A stretch of DNA of 28,146 bases. Origin: CAYTCZ01 sp964436315 (GTDB taxonomy: Bacteria; Actinomycetota; Thermoleophilia; Gaiellales; Gaiellaceae). This document shows, in pieces, positions 24,083 through 28,146 of the stretch. The first letter of the stretch is position 1. Each line of letters starts with the position of its first letter. Location of the stretch: the NCBI GenBank assembly GCA_964436315.1, contig CAYTCZ010000048.1, positions 1 through 28,146 on the forward strand, given 5' to 3'. The translations under genes and the position numbers were made by a program. Under the pieces are notes generated by a model. It made no database searches and had not been told where the DNA came from. It saw only the letters and a list, made by a program, of their open reading frames with translations.

Positions 24083-24544
24083 ATGGATGATCACGAAGAG
24101 ACAGGAAAACGGGACCGAAGCGAATGGCGCCTCTTCGGGTGGGGCGCGGTCCTCGGTGTCGTGATCATCGCGCTCATGGTCGCGGCGTTCGCAATCGGCT
24201 ACAACCGCGGCGAGGCCGATGCGATCAGGGATGCAAGGGTCTCTACCGAGACGCCTGCGACGGAAGAACCGGCGGAGGCCCCCGCCGAGGAATCACCGCC
24301 TCCGGAGGTCGAGGAAGCCGCGGTCCTGTTCCAGCAAGCATGCGGATCGTGTCACGCCCTCACCGCGGCCGGCACCACCGCACCCATCGGACCGGATCTG
24401 GACCTCCTCGCGCCGAGCACAGAACAGGTTCTGGCCGCGATCGAAAACGGTGGCTCCGGAACCGGCCAGATGCCTGCGAACCTCCTCCAGGGCGAGCAAG
24501 CCGAACGTGTCGCGGAGTTCGTCGCTCAGGCTGCCGCCGGATAA
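24083..24544 (+). CDS. Membrane-anchored monoheme cytochrome c
   Basis: 153 residues from ATG 24083, 2 nt after the previous stop; the frame opens upstream inside subunit I, but that part is not used. One N-terminal helix (about 18-39) anchors it, then a Glu/Pro/Ala-rich linker (about 55-78), then a small class I cytochrome c domain with heme site C87-G-S-C90-H91 and likely axial M130 (GTGQMPAN). As the third gene of the operon it is the natural electron donor to the CuA subunit. Confidence in the family is high; its electron source (a bc1-type complex) is outside the window. Confidence 0.93.
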   Translation: MDDHEETGKRDRSEWRLFGWGAVLGVVIIALMVAAFAIGYNRGEADAIRDARVSTETPATEEPAEAPAEESPPPEVEEAAVLFQQACGSCHALTAAGTTAPIGPDLDLLAPSTEQVLAAIENGGSGTGQMPANLLQGEQAERVAEFVAQAAAG

Positions 24545-24603
24545 AGCGCGTCACGGCCGCAAAAAATCCTGGAGATCGGGGTCGTCGCGAGCCGGCCCGA
24601 CGT

Positions 24604-24609
24604 TATAAC
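24604..24609 (+). promoter_or_regulatory. -10 box, probable leaderless promoter of the cyclase-fusion gene
   Basis: TATAAC ends 6 nt before the ATG at 24616, placing the expected transcription start on or next to the start codon. There is no Shine-Dalgarno and no clear -35. Leaderless mRNAs of this form are common in Actinomycetota. Confidence 0.45.
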
Positions 24610-24615
24610 TCATGC

Positions 24616-27600
24616 ATGGATACGGGAGAGCGACGACTCGTCTCGGTGCTGTTCGCGGATGTCGCAGACTCGACCGCGATCAGCGAGGCACTCGGAGAGC
24701 GCTCGAAGTTCCTGATGGACGAGGTCGTCCGACTGATGAGCGATCGAGTCGAGGCGTTCGAGGGCACCGTGGCACAGCGACTCGGGGATGGCGTGTACGC
24801 GATCTTCGGGGCACCTGTCGCTCACGAGGACGACCCTGAACGCGCTGTACGCGCCGCGATCGGGATCCAGCATGGACTCCAGGAGTACGCGCGAGAGGTC
24901 GAAGAGGCCTTCGGCATCGGACTGGCGGCACGGATTGGGGTCAACACGGGTCCAGTGGTCCTCACCGCGACCGAAGACCCGGCAGGAATGTACAACGCCC
25001 TCGGCGATACCGCGAACGTCGCGTCCCGCCTCCAAGCTCTGGCCGAGGAGGGCGAAATCGTCGTCGGGGCCGATACGCGGATCCACGTCGAGGATTCCTT
25101 CGAGCTCGAGGGGCTTGGTGAGCAGCAGCTCAAGGGACGATCCGCCCCCGTTGATGCCTTTCGCGTGATCTGCGCGCTTGACGACGGCAAACCTCCACCC
25201 CGACTCCCGATCGTTGGCCGTGAGTTCGAGCTCGCAGTCCTCGATCGCACGCTCGAGCAGTTGGCCGAGGGCAGAGGCGCGATCGTGTCGGTGCTCGGAG
25301 AGCCCGGGATCGGCAAGACACGTCTTGTTGCCGAGGTTCAGAAGCGTCACTCGGATCGGATTCGATTCGCGGAGGGTCGAGCGGCCTCCTACGGACAGAA
25401 CTTCCCGTACTGGCCGATTCGAGATCTGTTGCGCGAGTGGCTGGGAGTCGGCGCCTCCACCGCCGAGGCCCAGGTTCGGCTGGAGCTCAAGGCGAGGTTG
25501 ACAAGCCTCTTCGGTGACCCGCAGGCGCTCGACGTGTACCCGTTCATCGCGACGTTGATGGGCCTCCATCTCGAGCCCGACGCCGCTGCGGTCTTCCGTG
25601 AGTTGAACCCCGAGAGCGCCCAGAGACGCTCGTTCGACTCCTTCCGCGAGCTGGCGGTCGTACTGGCGGACGAGCGGCCTCTGTGTCTCGTGTTTGAGGA
25701 CCTCCACTGGGCAGACGACTCGACGCTCGAGCTGATCGGATCGCTTCTACAGGTGACCGAAGAGGCCGCCGTGGGGCTTTTCCTTCTTTATCGAAACGAC
25801 CCAGACAGCCGCTCATGGGAGTTGGGGGAGCAAGCTCGCCGCCGCTACCCGCATCGGCACCAGGAGATCCAACTCGCAGCACTCCCGCCCGACGCGAGCC
25901 GAGTGATAGTCGAGAACGTCGCCGAAGCACCCGTGCCAAGCGCTGTTTCCGAGCGACTGACCGAGCGCGCCGGCGGAAATCCGTTCTTCCTCGAGGAAGC
26001 GCTTCGCGATCTCATCGAACGGGGCGCACTCGAGCGGAGGAACGGCGCCTGGGAGCTTACGGTCGACGAGGACGAGTTGACGATCCCGGCCGTCGTGCAG
26101 GGCACCCTCCAGGCGCGGCTCGATCGACTCGACGACAGGACAGCCGAGGTTCTCAGCATCGCTTCGGTCATCGGCAAGACCTTTGGGATGCCGCTCCTCC
26201 GCGAAGTTGCATCGGGCGAGAATCTGATCTCGGACCTGTCCGACCTTCAGCGGCTCGAGCTCATCGTGGAGACACGTCGCCGTCCGGAGCCCGAGTATCG
26301 CTTCCGTCACGGGCTCGTCCAAGAAGTTGCATACGGACGGCTGCTTGAACCGAAGCGCAGGGAACTCCATCTGCGCGTCGGTCAGGCACTCGAGCGGCTG
26401 CATGACTCACCTGACGAGGCCTATGGCTTACTCGCACGTCACTTCACCGAAGCCGACGAGCAGGAGAGAGCAGCTGACTACCTCCTCAAAGCGGGCGATC
26501 TGGCGCGCGGTCTATTCGCCGAGCATGAGGCACTCGCCCACTACCGGAGAGCTCGCGAGATGCTCGCCAAGATCGGAGACGACCGCCGGGCACGTGACAC
26601 CCTCTTCAAGATGGCGCTCACGTACCACACGGCGTTCGACTTCGAGCGAGCCGAGGACGCCTACGACGAGGCGTTCAGTTGTCGAGTCTCGCCCTCCGCT
26701 CGTCGGGAGCGGACAGAGACTCTCGAGACGGTGATGTGCCAGCCGCGCGAGGTGATCCCTTTGACGGAGCTCACCGTCGAAGGCGTGCAACTCCTGCACC
26801 ATCTCTTCCGGGGCCTCCTCACTGTGGATCGGGAACTCAACGTTCTCCCGGCCATGGCAGACAACTTCCGTGTCTCGGGCGATGGCCTGACGTACCTGTT
26901 TCGACTCCGCGAGGGGATGCGCTGGAGCGATGGCGTCCCGGTGACCGCGGACGACTTCGCCTACGGCTGGCAACGCGTCAAGGAGGAAGAGACGGTGGCC
27001 GCATTCCTCTTCGACGACATCGACGTGGCGCAGGCTTTGGACGATCGTACCCTCGAGTTACGTGTTCGCGAGCCCCGCAGCTACTTCCCTTACATTCTGG
27101 CTCTTCCGTATGCGATTCCGTGGCCGCGGCATCGTTGCGAAGAACTCGGAGACGCCTGGCGTGAACCGGAGCATCTCGTCGGAAACGGACCCTTCGTGCT
27201 CGCCGAGCACGAGCCGGACCGGATGGTGATGACCGCGAACCCGTACTGGGTCGGACCACACGGCAACGTCCGGCAGATCAACGTCACCGTCGGGTTATCC
27301 AACGCCGAGGTGAACGGGGCGTGGAGAAGAGGAGAATTCGACGTGGCCAGGGTGTACGACTCGACGCTCGCCGAGTGCAGCAACACGCTCGTCGAGGTCG
27401 TGCCCGAATTGGGATTCCACTTTGTCGGATTCCGGGCCGACGCAGTGCCGTTCTCGGACCCGCTCGTCCGCAAAGCATTCTCACATGCTGTGGACCGAGA
27501 GGCGCTCGAAGAGACCTACACGTTTGCAAGAATCGCGCACGGCGGCGCGATCCCCCCCGCCATGCCCGGCCATTCCCACCGCGTCGCTCCAGGCTACGAT

Positions 27601-28110
27601 CCAGACCTCGCGTCGACTCTCCTCTCGGAAGCCGGCTATCCCGGTGGGAAGGGGCTCCCCGTCCTCGACGTGCTGCTGCCGCACTGGCTTGAGCCCCCTG
27701 AGTTGCTGGTCGATCAGTGGCGTCAGCTCGGAGCCGAAATACGTGTGTCTCGTGCAGGGCCGCAGGCCATCTGTAACGTCGGCGAGGCCCATGTCTGGGC
27801 GCAGGGTTGGATGGCCGACTATCCAGATCCCGATGGTCTTCTGCGCGGCCTGATGACGCACTTGCCTGTGTACACCGACGACGAGGTGCAGTCGCTCATG
27901 ACTCGGGCCCGCTCACTCCGCAACCAAGCCGAGCGCATCAGGCTCTACCAGGAGATCGATCGGCTCTGGGTCTCGGAGCGAGCCGCCATCTTGCCGCTCG
28001 CCTACAGCCGTTCCATGATCGCCCGGCGACCCTGGATCGACGACATCTGGGCGAACCCGTTGACGGAGCCCCACTTCGACACCGTCACCGTCGGGGCCAG
28101 GCGCCCCTAG
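24616..28110 (+). CDS. Class III nucleotide cyclase - AAA ATPase - TPR - SBP_bac_5 fusion protein
   Basis: 1164 residues from ATG 24616 (MDTGERRLVSVLF); the open frame upstream is ignored because the cyclase domain begins here. Domains: class III cyclase about 7-180, with metal D15 (FADV) and D58 (GDG), transition-state N134 and R138, purine-contact D131, but Gln54 where Lys is usual; an AAA/STAND-like ATPase with Walker A GEPGIGKT at 228-235 and Walker B LVFEDLHWAD at 358-367; winged-helix and TPR-like helices to about 690; then a full periplasmic-type oligopeptide-binding domain about 700-1160 (LTYLFRLREGMRWSDGVPVT, GNGPFVLAEHEPDR, ANPYW). There is no signal peptide or membrane helix, so the binding domain should be cytoplasmic. 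Likely a large intracellular sensor linking ligand binding to cyclic-nucleotide signalling. Single gene, leaderless-type promoter. Confidence 0.92.
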   Translation: MDTGERRLVSVLFADVADSTAISEALGERSKFLMDEVVRLMSDRVEAFEGTVAQRLGDGVYAIFGAPVAHEDDPERAVRAAIGIQHGLQEYAREVEEAFGIGLAARIGVNTGPVVLTATEDPAGMYNALGDTANVASRLQALAEEGEIVVGADTRIHVEDSFELEGLGEQQLKGRSAPVDAFRVICALDDGKPPPRLPIVGREFELAVLDRTLEQLAEGRGAIVSVLGEPGIGKTRLVAEVQKRHSDRIRFAEGRAASYGQNFPYWPIRDLLREWLGVGASTAEAQVRLELKARLTSLFGDPQALDVYPFIATLMGLHLEPDAAAVFRELNPESAQRRSFDSFRELAVVLADERPLCLVFEDLHWADDSTLELIGSLLQVTEEAAVGLFLLYRNDPDSRSWELGEQARRRYPHRHQEIQLAALPPDASRVIVENVAEAPVPSAVSERLTERAGGNPFFLEEALRDLIERGALERRNGAWELTVDEDELTIPAVVQGTLQARLDRLDDRTAEVLSIASVIGKTFGMPLLREVASGENLISDLSDLQRLELIVETRRRPEPEYRFRHGLVQEVAYGRLLEPKRRELHLRVGQALERLHDSPDEAYGLLARHFTEADEQERAADYLLKAGDLARGLFAEHEALAHYRRAREMLAKIGDDRRARDTLFKMALTYHTAFDFERAEDAYDEAFSCRVSPSARRERTETLETVMCQPREVIPLTELTVEGVQLLHHLFRGLLTVDRELNVLPAMADNFRVSGDGLTYLFRLREGMRWSDGVPVTADDFAYGWQRVKEEETVAAFLFDDIDVAQALDDRTLELRVREPRSYFPYILALPYAIPWPRHRCEELGDAWREPEHLVGNGPFVLAEHEPDRMVMTANPYWVGPHGNVRQINVTVGLSNAEVNGAWRRGEFDVARVYDSTLAECSNTLVEVVPELGFHFVGFRADAVPFSDPLVRKAFSHAVDREALEETYTFARIAHGGAIPPAMPGHSHRVAPGYDPDLASTLLSEAGYPGGKGLPVLDVLLPHWLEPPELLVDQWRQLGAEIRVSRAGPQAICNVGEAHVWAQGWMADYPDPDGLLRGLMTHLPVYTDDEVQSLMTRARSLRNQAERIRLYQEIDRLWVSERAAILPLAYSRSMIARRPWIDDIWANPLTEPHFDTVTVGARRP

Positions 28111-28146
28111 AACGAGTTCTCAGAGCCTATCCCGGTAGGTGCGGTG

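Noticed and set aside
24124..24615. Upstream extension of the cyclase-fusion frame through the cytochrome c gene
   Set aside because: It is an out-of-frame shadow of the cytochrome c gene with an Arg/Gly-rich composition; the cyclase domain begins within a few residues of ATG 24616.
1..28146. CRISPR arrays, insertion sequences, rRNA genes, integration sites
   Set aside because: No direct-repeat arrays, transposase or integrase motifs, or rRNA-like sequence were seen on either strand.

Overview
This 28 kb window is high-GC (roughly 63-65% by eye), with many GTG and TTG starts and densely overlapping genes. It contains two runs of exactly 100 N (10744-10843 and 14353-14452), so it is a scaffold from a draft or metagenome assembly. 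The gene content suggests an uncultured or poorly described Actinomycetota, perhaps of the Thermoleophilia/Gaiellales type. The clues are a soluble narGHJI operon with narK, a class III cyclase-AAA ATPase fusion and a likely leaderless promoter. The phylum is an inference, because no rRNA or other marker gene is present.

Region 1 (1-9119) looks like a catabolic island for a hydroxy- or keto-acid. A minus-strand operon reads from 6534 down to the left edge: SDR dehydrogenase, PanE-like ketoacid reductase, UlaG-like metallo-hydrolase, 2-hydroxyacid dehydrogenase, PanB, a second paralogous 2-hydroxyacid dehydrogenase, an HpcH/HpaI aldolase and the start of a hydantoinase A/oxoprolinase gene. A plus-strand operon starts at almost the same base: DUF1537 acid-sugar kinase, class II (FBA-type) aldolase and a methylmalonyl-CoA-epimerase-like VOC protein. 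Together they offer oxidation, C1 transfer, phosphorylation and aldol cleavage of a short-chain polyhydroxy or branched acid. The substrate cannot be read from the sequence.

Region 2 (9120-12000) is miscellaneous: a convergent intergenic region with two hairpins, an HD-GYP c-di-GMP phosphodiesterase, a small cupin, an assembly gap, and a membrane protein of the lysylphosphatidylglycerol synthase/flippase-like family whose 3' end is lost in the gap.

Region 3 (12131-24544) is a respiratory nitrogen-oxide module. A minus-strand operon narG-narH-narJ-narI-narK ends with an R2lox-like dimetal protein. NarK carries an unusual C-terminal SRPBCC domain. Across a 264-bp divergent intergenic region with clear palindromes, a plus-strand operon encodes a CuA subunit, a B-family-like heme-copper oxidase subunit I and a membrane-anchored cytochrome c. 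Subunit I keeps all six metal-binding histidines but has Asn where oxygen reductases have the His-cross-linked Tyr. Next to nitrate reductase, this makes a CuA-type nitric oxide reductase the best reading, and it is the most interesting system in the window.

Region 4 (24604-28110) is a single large gene with a leaderless-type promoter. It encodes a class III nucleotide cyclase, an AAA/STAND-like ATPase, a TPR-like region and a complete oligopeptide-binding (SBP_bac_5) domain in one 1164-residue protein with no signal peptide.
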